64,000 nucleotides of DNA from Phlegmacium glaucopus (lineage: Eukaryota > Basidiomycota > Agaricomycetes > Agaricales > Cortinariaceae). Position numbers and translations under genes: made by a program. The DNA is taken from the NCBI GenBank assembly GCA_015039465.1, contig MU130701.1:280169-344168 (forward strand), read 5' to 3'. The notes under the pieces were generated by a model that was not told where the DNA came from, ran no database searches, and saw nothing but the letters and a program-made list of their open reading frames with translations. This document shows, one piece after another, positions 1-10,193 of the stretch; within the stretch, counting starts at the first letter, position 1; the number at the start of each line of letters is the position of its first letter.

Positions 1-330
1 CCCTCTACCAGTTCCGGTAAACAGTCTCGGCCTTCGGATCAAAAGTCCGCTAAGCCCGCAGACTCCGGTAAGGCTTCCACTTCCACTCCTCCTAAACCTA
101 ATCTAGAAGGCAAGCTGGACTCGCGGGGTAGACTTACCCAGCAAGAAAGGCAACGCCGGAAAGATAACAATCTTTGTCTTTTCTGTGGCAAGCCGGGACA
201 TCGCGTTCCAGACTGTAACCTTGCCAAGGCAAGCTCCGCTAAAGGCCGAGCCTCTACCGTTTCTGATTCCGTTTCCGAGTCCGTTCTGGCTAAGCCAAAG
301 GACTCCGGTTCGGAGAAGAAAAAAGACTAA
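1..330 (+). CDS. Gag C-terminal fragment with CCHC zinc knuckle (partial)
   Basis: Reading frame 1 is open from the window edge to a TAA at 328-330. The peptide is rich in Ser, Lys and Pro and holds one knuckle, CLFCGKPGHRVPDC (C-x2-C-x4-H-x4-C, about nt 175-216), the nucleic-acid-binding motif of retroelement Gag. The flanking basic, low-complexity sequence is usual for the Gag C-terminus. The following pol frame begins 23 nt downstream in a different frame, so pol would need a frameshift or re-initiation. The 5' part lies outside the window. Confidence 0.85.
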   Translation, partial: PSTSSGKQSRPSDQKSAKPADSGKASTSTPPKPNLEGKLDSRGRLTQQERQRRKDNNLCLFCGKPGHRVPDCNLAKASSAKGRASTVSDSVSESVLAKPKDSGSEKKKD

Positions 331-2577
331 GCAATTCACTGGACTCAGCACAGATGGTGAATTGCGAGAGCCCCTGTGCTGAACTTGTTGCAGTTCTCAA
401 TGCAATAATCTCTCCAGATACCCGAGCAGTTTTTGTTTCCCTTCTTTCTCTTCAATTTCCGAATATCGATTTTTCCGCTTTCATTGACAGTGGTTCCACT
501 CACTGTTTCATGGACGAGCATTTCGCGAAGTCCAAAGGTTTTCCTATTTTTCCGATTACTCCTATGATTCTCCGTCTTATCGATGGTTCTTCTCCAGGCA
601 TGATCACACATGCTACCATTGTTTCCATTCGTTTCTCTTGTGGTACCGTCCACAAAATCCGGTTTTTATTAACCAAGCTGGATTCTGATTTTCCTGCTGT
701 ACTCGGGCTTGACTGGCTCACCCAACATAATCCGTTGATTGACTGGGTCGATAGCAGTGTAACTTTCCGAGACCGTATAGTTATCCTTCCAGTTCCCGTT
801 CCCGTTTCCGCCAAGGCACCCGTTCCGGTATCTGACATTACCATGTCCGATACGGTTTCCGCGAAGACAAAGGTTGAAATACCTTCTATTCCGGAACCTC
901 TTCCTGATATTCCATTTGTTCCAAAACCACTGACCACTCCTAAAATTGCCTTAGTGTCTGCTGCAGCTTTCATGAGGTCTATTCGTTCCGAAGGAGCCCA
1001 ATGCTTTTCCATTTCCGTTCATGATCCGGTCGAGGCTGCTAGCCGTTCCGCGACAGCCTCCTCCACATCTTCCAATTCTGACTTGGAAGGTGTTCCGGAG
1101 ATATACCACGAATTCTCGGACGTCTTTTCAAAGGGCAAAGCCAACACCCTAGCGGCTCATCGAGAGTATGACTTAAAAATCGAAATCGATGAGTCCGCGA
1201 AGCCCCCTTTGGGTCCAATTTATCCGCTTTCCGAATCCGAGTTGGGTACGCTCCGAGAGTTCATTGACGAGCACCTGAACATGGGTTTCATCCGTCCATC
1301 AAAGTCTCCTTTCGGAGCACCCGTCCTGTTTATCAAGAAGAAGGACGGGTCTTTACGGCTTTGCGTTGATTTCCGAAAACTCAATGCCATCACTCGGAAA
1401 GACAAGTATCCTTTACCTCTTGTTTCCGATTTACTTGATGCTCCCCGCAAATCCGGGATCTTTACTAAAATTGACTTAAAGCATGCCTACCATCTCGTCC
1501 GCATCGCCGCCGGAGACGAATGGAAGACTGCTTTCCGTACCCGCTACGGCTCCTTCGAGTGGCTCGTCATGCCGTTCGGACTTACCAACGCCCCTGGCAG
1601 TTTTCAAAGATTCCTTAACACTATTTTTGCTGACCTTTTAGATGTGTTCGTAATCATCTATCTGGACGACATCCTCATTTTCTCCATCAATGAGAAAGAT
1701 CACATCAAACATGTCTCCGAAGTCCTCCGACGGCTCCGAGATAATAATCTTTTCGCTAATGGTAAGAAATGTGTTTTCCACTCCGATTCCGTCGAGTACC
1801 TGGGTCACATGATCGGTCCTGATGGCCTTTCTATGGATCCGGCGAAAGTCCAAGTCATTCAAGACTGGCCGGAACCCCAGAAAGTCAAAGATGTCCAATC
1901 CTTCCTTGGTTTTGCTAATTTTTACAGACGTTTCATCCACAACTATTCCGATATTGTGGTTCCGTTGACTCGTCTCACCCGGAAAAATATTCCGTGGGTT
2001 TTTGATGACAGTTGTCGCCTTGCTTTTAAGACTCTCAAGGAGGCTTTTATTTCCGCTCCGGTGTTAACACACTGGAAGCCAAACTGTCCTATCATTGTGG
2101 AAACTGACGCTTCCGACTACGCTTTAGCAGCTATCCTTTCCATCCGTGACTCCGATGGAGAAATCCATCCCGTCGCGTATCATTCTCATACCTTTTCCGG
2201 TGCAGAATTGAATTACGACGTTCACAACAAGGAGTTGCTCGCCATTTTTAAAGCCTTTAAAGCTTGGCGTCACTACCTTGAAGGTGCTAGTTTCCCGGTT
2301 GATGTGGTTACTGACCATAAGAATCTAGAGTATTTCTCGACCACCAAAATCTTATCCCGGCGTCAAGCCCGGTGGTCGGAGTACCTTTCCGCTTTCAACA
2401 TGGTTATCAAATTTCGCCCAGGCCGTCTCGGAACAAAACCAGACACGCTGACTCATCGTCCTGACCTCTATCTAAAGGAGGGAGGGAAAGATTACGGTGA
2501 AGTCAATCCACACAATTTTAAACCTATCTTTTCTTCCGAACAACTTTCCGCAAAAAAAAAAAAAAAAAAAAAAAAAA
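1..2577 (+). mobile_element. Truncated Ty3/gypsy LTR retrotransposon
   Basis: The segment carries the 3' end of gag and a pol frame with protease, reverse transcriptase and RNase H in Ty3/gypsy order. The element enters from the left window edge, so its 5' LTR is not visible. It stops before the integrase, at an A-run of about 25 bases (about 2553-2577), and I see no integrase or 3' LTR beyond it. It is therefore a non-autonomous remnant, although the surviving frame is open. Confidence 0.9.
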
Positions 2578-2621
2578 CCAGGCAGCTACGCGTACCAATA
2601 GAGCTCGTGCAGCTACCGTGA
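354..2621 (+). CDS. Ty3/gypsy Pol polyprotein (protease-RT-RNase H), lacks integrase
   Basis: The 755-residue open frame starts at an ATG 23 nt after the gag stop. An aspartic protease motif (DSGST) lies near residue 45. Reverse transcriptase follows, with the catalytic box YLDDILIFS near residue 436 and the upstream motif VDFRKLNAIT. RNase H begins with ETDASDYALAAIL near residue 583 and ends with the TDHKNLEYF and RRQARWSEYL motifs. Intact elements of this family go on into an H2C2 zinc finger and integrase. Here the frame runs into the A-tract (about 2553-2577), which encodes a lysine run, and then an unrelated tail. RT and RNase H could still be active, but the element cannot integrate by itself. 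Confidence 0.9.
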   Translation: MVNCESPCAELVAVLNAIISPDTRAVFVSLLSLQFPNIDFSAFIDSGSTHCFMDEHFAKSKGFPIFPITPMILRLIDGSSPGMITHATIVSIRFSCGTVHKIRFLLTKLDSDFPAVLGLDWLTQHNPLIDWVDSSVTFRDRIVILPVPVPVSAKAPVPVSDITMSDTVSAKTKVEIPSIPEPLPDIPFVPKPLTTPKIALVSAAAFMRSIRSEGAQCFSISVHDPVEAASRSATASSTSSNSDLEGVPEIYHEFSDVFSKGKANTLAAHREYDLKIEIDESAKPPLGPIYPLSESELGTLREFIDEHLNMGFIRPSKSPFGAPVLFIKKKDGSLRLCVDFRKLNAITRKDKYPLPLVSDLLDAPRKSGIFTKIDLKHAYHLVRIAAGDEWKTAFRTRYGSFEWLVMPFGLTNAPGSFQRFLNTIFADLLDVFVIIYLDDILIFSINEKDHIKHVSEVLRRLRDNNLFANGKKCVFHSDSVEYLGHMIGPDGLSMDPAKVQVIQDWPEPQKVKDVQSFLGFANFYRRFIHNYSDIVVPLTRLTRKNIPWVFDDSCRLAFKTLKEAFISAPVLTHWKPNCPIIVETDASDYALAAILSIRDSDGEIHPVAYHSHTFSGAELNYDVHNKELLAIFKAFKAWRHYLEGASFPVDVVTDHKNLEYFSTTKILSRRQARWSEYLSAFNMVIKFRPGRLGTKPDTLTHRPDLYLKEGGKDYGEVNPHNFKPIFSSEQLSAKKKKKKKKTRQLRVPIELVQLP

Positions 2622-4028
2622 CGATTTCCCTGGGCCAATCCGCATGACCACGCGAGTTCCGGTCACTGCACGCCGAAATATTGCTGAGCCTACTGTGTAG
2701 GTTTAGAAGTGTTAGCGTAACTTATAGTGTAGGTGATGGCGCTTACTGAACAGAGTAGTTGAGGCGTAACGGGAGTCACAACCATACCGTAACCTACCTT
2801 CGCATACATGCTAGCCTACACGTTCAACGCTTTAGGAAAACCAGAACCAGAATCAGAAAAAGCGACCTTATTCAACTCTCAAGCACCATTCTTCGCCCAG
2901 TGGCAGTCATTCAGTTTCAGTTTCAGTTTCAGTTTCATCTCCACCTTACTCTATAAGATCTACGGAGTCAAAACCACACCTCCATTTAACACCCACTGTT
3001 CGCGACCATAGCCTGTTGGTCAAGAAAGGCGTCTGGATGTGATCGTGATTGCGTTCTCAGAATCGAGCTGGAACTGGTGGGCGGCTACTTTGTTACTGAC
3101 TAGATAGGGGCTTGCGTCCTTAGACCTTGTTTCTACCCATCCTAACCTGACAAACTTCTACGGTAACTTCAGGTACCACTCTCACAGGCTCAGTAACTCT
3201 CCACACGAGCGACAGTACCTCGTATATTGTCTCCTCTCCTCCTTCTCGTCGTCGTCGCTCAGTAACTTCGGTAATCACAACTTATTCTTCGCCATCTTTC
3301 TCCATCTTTCAGTGTGAACAGTTGTGATAACCGACACCCTTTCGCTTGTGCACTGCACAAGTTTGTATGGAGAGGACTTTACAGACGATAGAATGGTTGT
3401 CCTTCTAATTGTTGGAGGAAAAGGTAAAGGTTTCAGCCACGGCAATTTAGAACCTTATGCGACCGGAAGTGTGGGCGGTGAGTGAAGTAGCCAAACAAGC
3501 TGCAGCTGCAGGTGAGTTTTATATTCAGTTCGTCTCCAATACAAAGTATTGGTTCAGGCGAAGAATATGTGTGCTTTCTCGCGTGTTCCCTCCTATGTCT
3601 GGAACCTCTTTCCTAACATACAGGAAAAAGGCTAGAAAATTGAACCCAAAAGGACTGGTCGTAGGTAACGTATGAGGTCCTATCGCTTGTGGAAGGGTGA
3701 CTTGGAGGTAACGGTTGAAGTAAACGTAGAAGTTCTCCAGGTTAGTGTGAGTAGAAGCAAAGATCTTGGCTGCTACTACCGTAACTCCTCTAGTACTGGA
3801 ACTCATCGTCACTTAGTCGCTTATAAGGGACGGATTCAGGAACTGGGGAATATACCTTCTTCCTGCCTCATATGCGACAGCTTCCTTTATCTCGACACCT
3901 CGAAGGCAGAGCAGACCTGCCCCTTCTCACGTAACCTACAGGTAGGCTCATTCAAAAAGAACAAGAGAGCACATAGTTAAGTATTGATTGTAAAGATCTG
4001 CTGAGGAGTTTCGGAGTTCTGGAGTTGT
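2622..4028. other. Non-coding stretch after the retroelement, GTAAC-rich
   Basis: I found no convincing gene. There are short open frames but no family motif. There is a small TTTCAG microsatellite near 2908-2936 and a CGT run near 3247-3257. The pentamer GTAAC recurs about ten times on the plus strand (for example near 2716, 2766, 2790, 3161, 3262, 3665, 3707, 3779 and 3930), more than the one or two expected by chance. This could be decayed mobile-element DNA, but no terminal repeats are evident. Confidence 0.4.
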
Positions 4029-5946
4029 CTAGAATCGGTCTTTGAAGACAACCTTGTTTGTGTCGGCCTCGTCGAGCTTTAGGACTTTCATGAAGTCATC
4101 GCCTACTATTCCTTGTTCCTGCCTTGCTCCTTGGAGCAAGGTAGGAATATGAAAAGCCATATTTCGAGTCAAAATCGTCGAGTTTTGTTACGGGGTCCAC
4201 GGCCCATAACCTGCTGATTGTTTAGAGAATTTCTCAGCCAAGAGCCTGAACTTGGATAGGTGACAAGCTGAGATATCATTGGCGAAGGTAGCTATATTTA
4301 TACACAACATAATGAGCAGTCTGAATCCGTAGCTAACTAGAAGTCGATAGGAAATCCGAAAATGATAATAAAAAAAAACAGTATCCGACAAAACTGAGCA
4401 AGCAAGGATGAGAGCGTAATGAGGGGGATCGAGACAATAGGAATGAAAGCGCTATGAGGACGCGAAGTAAAGAAATAGCAGAGATACACATTGGAAAGTA
4501 GTGGCGCAGATATGTCGTGGTGCGTGCGTACAGGCGATCGTCCTGTCGCCTAATCGACAGTTCCGGGCTGATTTCCAACAGCCCAAAGATCGATCTCTCG
4601 CTGGCATGCCTCGGCAAGGATTCTGCGAAGTTGGCCGTAAGAAATGTCCTTCCACACGTCATAGTTATCCACAAAGAAAGCTTGATAGATCAGGATTATG
4701 AGTAGTTATAACTCAGCACTACTTCATCACTTTTCTGCGTCTCGGTATACTTCTTAGCGTCTTCATTAGAATTTGGTTCGACCCAGTACTTGTATCAAAT
4801 AGTATCTGTAGCGCAGGTCAGAAAAAGGGGTCTAGAGAATTCCCAAGTTTAGGGTAGCTGCCTTTGTGGACCGATCTATCTTTCAAATCAATTGCAATCG
4901 CATAGTATGACTATCATAGGTTAATTGTTATTATTTGAGTCATTTAATAAGAATGCAACATGGACAATACACGGGATCATCACAACCAAGGACGTAACCC
5001 AATCAAAATTCTCAGCCGCGTTGATGGTGTAATCCGTATACTGCTCTGTTTCAAATTCCCTCTTAGCGTGTAAGACGAGATCTTCCTTAATTTTGAGGTC
5101 ATCCGTACAGGTATCGAGCAAAATAGTGGCGTATTTTGCGTCGCTCTGGATCTTTGCGGATAATTTCTTGTACGTCTTCTTGTCAGGGGCAGTGGTGGAT
5201 CTATCGGTGTCGAACACCATGAGCTTTCCACAATATAAGAAATATTGCTGTAGAAAACAACTACTTGTATATACGAAAGATAAAAATGCATCAACAAACG
5301 TACGATCATGTACCACTTAAACCCTTTTGTCACCTGAATGTTGTCACTCGCAGCATCTTTCATCTCTTTGCAGAATTGATTGTCGAGCAGACTTTGCCAT
5401 ATTTTGCTTTCGTCTCTCATAAGCCTGGCAACTAAATCCCTGGTCTTCAAGTTAGCCTGATGATGATCACACACATGTCTGAGAGATTCCTACTTATCGG
5501 GCAACGGAATACCCAAATCGGGACGGATCTTGTTAAGCCGATCGAAAGCATGATAGTTGATGTCGTGGACTGCAAGCAGGAACCGTCCGGATCGGTGAGT
5601 TTGGTTCATAGAAATTAGTCGATATTATGAAACGAGGAGTGAAATTGGAAAGACTGGGATCGACCTGGGTGGGCATGCTTCAGGTCAGAGCTCTATATAT
5701 ACAAGCCTGGAGCACCTTCCTTGACAAGCTTGCAGGCTAGTACTATTGTTGTAGTTGTTAGTAGAATCAGAAGACTAATGCATTCCAGAAATACAATAGC
5801 ATCCTTTTGTGAGAGTCGCTGTGGCATGCCAAACTTTACGGGGTGCAGTGGAAACAATAATTTCTCCCTTTCGGGAGCGGACGTTCCGAGTTGCTGGCTA
5901 AACTGACGTTAGTAAAACGAGCATTTTCGCTGACTATGAAATTGAT
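4029..5946 (-). repeat. Left arm of a large imperfect inverted duplication
   Basis: The reverse complement of this segment aligns along its length with 7316-9174. Shared landmarks include the outer end (CTAG plus AATCGGTCTTTGAA here, TTCAAAGACCGGTTCTAG there), the TATATATAGAGCTC promoter element, the coding block around nt 4980-5474, and the inner end near AAATTGATT. The arms differ by many substitutions and small indels, so the duplication is not recent. This arm holds the decayed gene copy. Confidence 0.9.
4550..5676 (-). pseudogene. Decayed copy of the unrecognised gene of the inverted duplication
   Basis: This is the left-arm counterpart of the gene at 7587-8745. The start codon (5676) and the terminal codons with their stop (4550) are conserved. 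Relative to the right copy there is an 8 nt length difference near 5615, which shifts the frame. A TAG near 5492 replaces the CAG of the right copy. The acidic segment between the N-terminal HAINYHAFD-like motif and the HHQAN motif is different. The core block KDAASDN.QVTKGFKWYMI and the downstream YTDYTIN..ENFDWVTSLV block are still well conserved, so decay came after a period of selection. It is unlikely to give a full protein. Confidence 0.7.
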
Positions 5947-7315
5947 TGAAAAGTTGATCCGTCTGTCGTGTGATCTGCTACAGTCTGCTACACGCCTATA
6001 CGTATGTCCTCTTTCTATTTCCAGCTAATCAGGATATATCAGTAACACCTCTGATCAGTGGATATTGATAAGTAGTATACTAGTAACTGCATACTAGTAC
6101 TTGTTTTAGTTGTTACTATAATCAGAAGACTAATATTATTTACATGTACTAATGGACTCAGGTATAATGCCCCGGCGGATTGTCGATATCTTCCCCGTTT
6201 ACCACCATCTATGTACCGGCAATGCCTTGCAGAAATATAAAATATCCTTGCGTGAGTTGCTCTTACATTATCAGGATTTAGTCCTGGGCATGGAACTTCC
6301 CAAACAACGCAGAACCTGCTGCCAGTCCGTGTATTCATTCCTGATGTCAATGAATTTATTTATCTGTGTGAATGTTGGACTGTTTCTGATTCTTCATTCA
6401 CGGAAAAAGAATGCACCGGTGAAAAGGTTTATCATCATTTGAACTATACTGTTTCGAGATGGGGCTTAGGCAAATCAAGTTTAGTTGTTACTAACATAAT
6501 GCTGCGGCTGACGAAGACGAAGACCCTAGATACACAAATAAATCCGGTCTGGATCTTGTTGTATTCTCTCGGAGTGTCTTGCGGCCTGATTTTTGCCAGT
6601 TTGATTATTGTTTCGTGGGAATGCAATAAAAATTATGAGTATACCCCTGTGCGTTGACAGAAAATTCTTCGGCTTGGGTAGAAAATGGATCTTGAAATTA
6701 TGAAATGAATGGCATGAAAATAATCCTGATTGACTGGAAACAGAGGGATGATTCATTTGTAGTGGAAACTTGAAAGTGAAATGCGTATATGCATGCAGCA
6801 GTATTTGGCGCCCATTGAGGAAGTATCACATAACAGACAGATCAACTTCCCAATTAACTGACCTACTTACCACTTCCCATCCTGCCCTTCCTTTACGACT
6901 TAATTTCTGGATATAATATTTATTGTCGCTGGCGAGGTCGAAATACCCAAGTTGCTTTAATACTTATGTAACGTAGTCAGCAAAATTTCATTTGTGTTAA
7001 GATTATGGAATGAATGACATGGGAAGAATCCTGATTAACTGGAAATAGAAAGACATACATATATGTTTCGCGCCCAAGATGCGGCGTGTGGCAGGTATCG
7101 CACGGCGGACGGATCAACTTAAAGCTGTTTTCATATCGATAGGCCACCACCCAAAAAACGCGCATATAGGCGGACTTTAACATTTAGAGTCCGCTTGCAG
7201 GCTGAGCCTGAGAGCAACTAAGAACAGTAGCCTGTTGTCTCCGCTTCAACGTCCTCTGCGTTGATCTCTGGCAAGACTTCAAGTGTGTATTCCTAGTGCC
7301 TAGGCTTATCGAACT
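5947..7315. other. Loop of the inverted duplication, made of dispersed repeats
   Basis: The 1.37 kb between the arms has no supported gene. About 5950-6480 resembles 17930-18665 in the same orientation, with shared stretches such as CCCAAACAAC, CAGTCCGTGTATT, TTCACGGAAAAAGAA and TTTCGAGATGG. Two copies of a second repeat (about 6690-6860 and 7000-7125) lie in reverse orientation to the copies at 16390-16560 and 17648-17826; all carry a TTTCCAGT.AATCA core followed by a CATTCATT.CATAATC-like end. The loop is thus a patchwork of a local repeat family. Confidence 0.6.
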
Positions 7316-7560
7316 GTAATTGATTTCATATTGCTCATTTTAACGTCAGCTTAGCCAGCAGCTCGGAACATCCCAAATGAGAGAAATTATTCTTTGCACT
7401 GCACCCCGTAAAGTTGGGACGCCACAGAGCGCCACAGCGACCGTTCTCACAGGAGGATGCTTTTGTATTTCTGGAATGCATTAGTCTTCTGATTCTGGTG
7501 ACAACTACAACGATAGTACTAGTCTTCAGAGACTTGTCAAGGAGGTGCTCCAGAGGTATA

Positions 7561-7570
7561 CTATATATAG
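7561..7570 (+). promoter_or_regulatory. TATA-like element of the unrecognised gene
   Basis: CTATATATAG lies 17 nt before the ATG at 7587. The same TATATATAGAGCTCTGACCT block occurs at the equivalent place in the left arm (about 5684-5704, other strand). Its conservation between diverged arms suggests a real core promoter, although the spacing to the ATG is short. Confidence 0.4.
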
Positions 7571-7586
7571 AGCTCTGACCTGAAGC

Positions 7587-8745
7587 ATGTCGATCCCTGT
7601 CTTTCGCTCAAATTTCACGCCTCGTTTCATAATGAATGTGAATCGACTTATTTCGATTGACCAAACCCACCGATCTGGACGGTTCCTGCTCGCAGTCCAC
7701 GCCATCAACTATCATGCTTTCGATCCCGATTACGGTGTTTCGCAGACTGAGGACGAAATTGAGCGTACGCTTAACGAGCTCGATGAAAAGCAGGAATCTC
7801 TCATACATGTATGTCATCATCAGGCTAACGTGAAGACCAGGGATTTAGTTACCAGGCTTATAACAGACGAAAACGAAATATGGAAAAAGCTGCTCGACAA
7901 CCAATTCTGCAAAGATATGAAGGATGCTGCGAGTGACAACGTTCAGGTGACAAAAGGGTTCAAGTGGTACATGATCGTACGTTTGTTGATGCCATTTTTA
8001 TTTTTCGTATACACAAGTAGTTGTTTTCTGCAGCAAGATTTCTTATATTGTGGAAAGCTCATGGTGTTCGACACCGATAGATCCACCACTGCCCCTGACA
8101 AGAAGACATACAAGAAATTATCCGAACAGATCCAGACCAATGCACAATATGCCATCACTTTGCTCGATACCTGTGCAGATGAGCTCAAAATTAAGGAAAG
8201 TCTTGTCTTACACGCTAAGAGGGAATTTGAAACAGAGCAGTATACCGATTACACCATCAACGTGGCTGAGAATTTTGATTGGGTTACGTCCTTGGTTGCG
8301 ATGATCCCGTGTATTCAGGCAAGCATGTTCATACTTACTCTTACCAAATGACTCAAGTGATAACAATTAACCTGTTATAGTCATACTATGCGATTGCAAC
8401 ATATTTGAAAGATAACTCGGTCCATAAAGGCATCTACCCTCAACTTGGAAATCCTCTAGACCCCTTTTGCTGACCTGCGTCACAGATACTATTTGGTACA
8501 AGTACTGGGCCGAACCAAATTCTAATGAAGCGGCTAGGCAATATACCGAAGTGCAAAAGAGTGAGTTAAGTAGTGCTGAGCTATAACTGTTACTCATAAT
8601 CCTGATCTGTCAAGCTTTCTTTGTGGCAAACTACGACGCGTGGAAGGACATTTCTTACGGCCAACTTCGCAGAATCTTTGCTGAGGCATGCCAGCGAGAG
8701 ATCGATCTTTGGGCTGTTGGAAACCAGCCCGGAACTGTCGATTAG
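7587..8745 (+). CDS. Unrecognised protein, spliced, right-arm copy
   Basis: I do not recognise this family. Exon 1 (7587-7976) and exon 2 (8034-8318) join in phase across a 57 nt GT-AG intron and encode a soluble-looking protein with SIDQTHRSGRFLLAVHAINY, KDAASDN.QVTKGFKWYMI and FDTDRSTTAPDKKTYKKL segments. After residue 225 the model is tentative. Both arms conserve further coding blocks (SYYAIATYLKDNSVHK from 8381; a YKYWAEPNSNE block near 8484-8549; WKDISYGQLRRIFAEACQRE ending in a TAG at 8743-8745). Joining them needs one or two GC-AG introns (donors near 8319 and 8422) and a GT-AG intron (donor near 8550). The last block also reads to a stop in the decayed left copy, which supports its reality. 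Function is unknown. Confidence 0.5.
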
Positions 8746-9174
8746 GCGACAGGGCGATCGCCTGTACGCAAGCACCACGACATTTCCGCGCTACTACTTT
8801 CTAATGTGTTGTGTCCTCGTTGTACATAGCGTTTTTATTGTTCTTGTCTCGATCCCCCTCGTTATGCTCTCATCCCTGTCCTTGCTTGCTCGGAAATGTC
8901 GACACTGTTTTTCTCAGCTTACTACTATCGATTTCTAGTTAGCTACGGACTCAGAACTGCTGAGTATGTCGTATATAAATCTAGCTACTTTCGCCAATGA
9001 TACCCCGGCTTGCCACCTACCCACCCAAGTTCAGGCTCTTGGCCTCGAATAATCAACAGGCTATGGGCCGTGGATCCCGTAACTAAACTCGACATTCCTA
9101 AGGAATAGCAGGTGATGACTTCATGAAAGTCCTTAACCAACACGAACGAGGTTGGATTCAAAGACCGGTTCTAG

Positions 9175-10193
9175 TGGCCCGTCGATGCGCGCGGATATCT
9201 CGAGCACGTCGATGTCACTGATAAAGGTTCGATAAGTGCTCAAGGCCAGCGAGGTGCGGCTTTATAACGACTCGGATTATTTATCATCACGGATTCCAGT
9301 GCCGACGAGCGATACATCCCTCTCTCCCTCTTAGAACTCCTCTTAGAACCCACACCTAAATATTCGAAATCACCCTAACATTGAAAATCACATCCACCAC
9401 CGCGAATGACTTGTCTATCAACTCCGTATTGTCCTCAGTATTGGTGTGGTAGGGGATGGAAGCGTATGTGCGATCGAATGTGTAAATTGCGAAATCTGTT
9501 TAGTCTTGGTCTTAGTCTCTTTAGCTTGGCACAAGTTGAGAGTTCGCGGCGAGAAGTGCCAGTGGAGGTCACCGTCAGTAATGAGAAGTCAAGGTCAAGG
9601 TCAAGGTAGAGGTTGAATGAGAAATTTCTTGCCCACCAGTGGTTTCGAAAATATTCATCAAGAAATCGAGCGCTTATAAGTTATATGGAAGGACGAAATC
9701 CGAGTCGAGTCCGAGTCACTTGTATATCCATCCACGCTAATACCTTTTTCTAGACGCCTCCTTTCCCTTCCCAACTCGTCGACGACCTACTTAACATCAT
9801 CATCCATCAAAGAACTCATCTCCTGGTCCTCCTGTGTCCGTCCGACAGAGGTTGGACTTGATGCGGTTCTACGCGTGGATATCGATGCGACTTTTACCGC
9901 TGATGCTAGTGTGCTGATGAGGCCTGATTTGTCCGAGCTGTCTGACTCTGGATTTGGGTCTTCCCACATTCCAGAGCTTGGAAATAATCCGCGTTAGTTC
10001 CAGCACTGGACACGACTCACCTCCACGCCAAAACCGAGGCATCTACGTCTCTATTCAGCTCTACTCCCAGGTCTATCATTCAAAATGGTTTTCGGCCATC
10101 AGTCAATGTGACCAGGGACAAAGGCCCTGTGACACGTGACGGGCGGGGCTGTTGAAACAAACCATATCTTCAGCCAATCACTCTACGCCGGTG
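9175..10193. other. Intergenic, nothing recognised
   Basis: This is about 1 kb between the inverted duplication and the first DUF6535 gene. Only short, unsupported open frames are present, with a small run of AAGGTC repeats near 9589-9606. The last few hundred bases must hold the promoter of the gene starting at 10194; I see no clear TATA box. Confidence 0.4.

Larger units (their letters stand above)
7316..9174 (+). repeat. Right arm of the inverted duplication
   Basis: This is the partner of 4029-5946 in opposite orientation. It holds the better-preserved copy of the unrecognised gene together with its upstream TATA element. The homology extends about 270 bp upstream and 430 bp downstream of the coding region, so the duplication copied a whole gene with its flanks and was not a retroposition: intron sequences are present in both arms. 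Confidence 0.9.
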
